Part shown: one piece after another, positions 62,701-64,000 of the stretch | Position numbering within the stretch: the stretch's first letter is position 1 | Layout: the number at the start of each line of letters is the position of its first letter | Origin: Bacillus sp. FJAT-42376 | Lineage (GTDB): Bacteria; Bacillota; Bacilli; Bacillales; Bacillaceae | Reading direction: 5' to 3' | Assembly: GCF_003816055.1 (NCBI RefSeq) | Contig: NZ_CP033906.1 | Coordinates: forward strand, 1,302,001 to 1,366,000 | Length of the DNA stretch: 64,000 bases | Notes under the pieces: model-generated | The model's input: the letters and a program-made list of their open reading frames with translations, nothing else | What the model was told of the DNA's origin: nothing | The model's database searches: none | Translations under genes and position numbers: made by a program

Positions 62701-63966
62701 ATGTTTAAAGAACTGCATCCCAATATTAAAATTCGTATTTACACGTCCTTCTTAAGCCGCTTAGTCGGCTCGATGGTCTTTCCGTTTATGGCCATTTATT
62801 TCGCAAGGGAGATCAATGCGGTGGCGGCTGGAATTCTGCTTCTGATCCAGGTTGTCGTTCAATTTCTTTCCGGTTTCTACGGAGGATATTTGGCGGATAC
62901 ATGGGGGCGCAAGAAAGTCATGGTAGCGGGGGAATGGATGAAGGTCATTTCGACAGGAGGCATGCTCTTGGCCAACTCTCCATGGTATACATCGGCATGG
63001 GTCACGTTTGTGATGCTTGTGCTTCTCGGAATCTCCATGGGAATCGGAAATCCGGCGGCAGAGGCCATGCTAGTTGATGTCAGCACAAAAGAAACGAGAA
63101 CGATGATCTATTCCATTAACTATTGGACCATCAATCTGTCCATCATGCTCGCCCTGATCATCGGGGGCTGGTTTTTCGAATCAAACTTTTTCGAGCTTCT
63201 TCTGTCCCTGCTGGTCATTTCCATCTTTATTTTGTGGATCACGAAGGCGAAAATTGAGGAAACCTTCATTCCGGAAAAAAAGTCACCCGGTTCTTTTTCC
63301 CTGAAGCCTGTCTTCAGCAGCTATGTTTCGGTTATGAAGGATGTTCCGTTCATGCTTTTTACGATCGGAGGCATTGCCATTCTTTCCATTGAGTTCCAGC
63401 GGAATAATTTTATGGCGATCCGGCTGGAAGAGGAAATTCCTAAACAGATGATTTCTATATGGGGGAGCCTTCCAATTGAGATGACCGGTGTCAGAATGAT
63501 GAGTCTGCTAACGGTCGAAAATACACTGCTCATCGTTCTCCTCACCGCAGCCGTCAATAAATGGCTGAAACATAAATCGGAGCAGAAAATGATGTACATT
63601 GGATTCATCGTGTTTGGCTTCGGGTATTCGTTCCTCGCTTTTTCGAATCATATCGCTGTATTAACGGCCGCTGTTTTCATCATGACTATTGGCGAACTGA
63701 TTTACGTCCCGACGAGGCAAACGCTCATGGCCGACATGGTGGATGAATCCCAAAGGGGAGCGTATATGGCCGTCAACGGGATTGTATTCCAGGCGGGTAA
63801 AATCTTCGGAGTGTTCGGAATCATGGCGTGGCAGGCAATCGGCGGAATCGGGATGGCGGTTCTCATTCTTCTCTTTGCCTTTGCAGGAGTCCTTTGTTCA
63901 AGATGGGCCATTGTAAAGCGGAGTCGGCGTGATGCTTTTTTAGCGAAACCGGATCAAGCCGTGTAA
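62701..63966 (+). CDS. MFS transporter, YhjO-like
   Basis: 421 aa, twelve helices, MFS drug/sugar-efflux type. Motif A-like GGYLADTWGRKKVMVAGEWM, and FVRQ-type PTRQTLMADMVDESQRGAYM in the second half. SD is AGGAGGGG. B. subtilis has the same pairing (yhjO next to yhjP), supporting an exporter controlled by the SgrR-like protein. The stop is complete; the window ends 34 nt later. Confidence 0.9.
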   Translation: MFKELHPNIKIRIYTSFLSRLVGSMVFPFMAIYFAREINAVAAGILLLIQVVVQFLSGFYGGYLADTWGRKKVMVAGEWMKVISTGGMLLANSPWYTSAWVTFVMLVLLGISMGIGNPAAEAMLVDVSTKETRTMIYSINYWTINLSIMLALIIGGWFFESNFFELLLSLLVISIFILWITKAKIEETFIPEKKSPGSFSLKPVFSSYVSVMKDVPFMLFTIGGIAILSIEFQRNNFMAIRLEEEIPKQMISIWGSLPIEMTGVRMMSLLTVENTLLIVLLTAAVNKWLKHKSEQKMMYIGFIVFGFGYSFLAFSNHIAVLTAAVFIMTIGELIYVPTRQTLMADMVDESQRGAYMAVNGIVFQAGKIFGVFGIMAWQAIGGIGMAVLILLFAFAGVLCSRWAIVKRSRRDAFLAKPDQAV

Positions 63967-64000
63967 TGGTTTTATATAATTGTTATTACGACAAGAAGCA

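Overview
The window looks like chromosome from an endospore-forming member of the Bacillaceae. Gene order and protein sizes follow Bacillus subtilis in several blocks: glpF-glpK-glpD-pgcA, then yhcY-yhcZ-yhdA-yhdB-yhdC, nsrR (yhdE), spoVR with a SigE-like promoter, and yhjP/yhjO-like genes at the right edge. SD sequences are strong (AGGAGG type), TTG and GTG starts are common, and intrinsic terminators are frequent. The species cannot be fixed from what I can see. No rRNA, tRNA or CRISPR array was found.

Layout. 0-6 kb: glycerol uptake and catabolism, including the antitermination leader of glpD, then phosphoglucomutase pgcA; a foldable non-coding segment lies between glpD and pgcA. 5.8-6.1 kb: a tandem 127-bp repeat. 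6.7-14.2 kb: a complete kdp potassium-pump operon (promoter, c-di-AMP (ydaO-type) riboswitch, a second large hairpin, two single-helix micropeptides, kdpA, kdpB, kdpC) ending in an unusual kdpD-like gene. That gene is a tandem duplication of the KdpD sensor half and has no membrane or kinase domain; there is no kdpE. 14-25 kb: amino-acid permease, a YhcYZ (AirSR-like) redox two-component system with an FMN reductase, an esterase, catalase katA with PerR-like boxes, nsrR, spoVR and lipoproteins.

25-51 kb is an AT-richer accessory stretch of small regulator-plus-enzyme cassettes (HxlR/SDR, TetR/CMD-SDR-cupin/TetR, MerR/SDR, CGNR/hydrolase), a HepT-MntA toxin-antitoxin pair, two decayed IS1595-type transposase remnants, a duplicated acetyltransferase gene, and many broken genes (nonsense codons, a frameshift, truncations, one lipoprotein with ATA where ATG is expected).

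51-64 kb: an MhqR-type quinone/electrophile resistance cassette (mhqR, two ring-cleavage dioxygenases, mhqD) with recognisable MhqR operators; a triple 128-bp repeat related to the array at 5.8 kb; a YdhK lipoprotein; a two-part arsenic island (small protein + MarR with vicinal cysteines + ArsP-like permease + Cys-pair micropeptide, then arsR-arsB-arsC); and a divergent SgrR-like regulator/MFS pair.

The strongest candidate for something unusual is the kdp locus. It pairs a c-di-AMP riboswitch on the mRNA with a duplicated, kinase-less KdpD whose USP-like domains belong to the class known to bind c-di-AMP in S. aureus KdpD. The MarR/ArsP unit with its repeated operator is the second.
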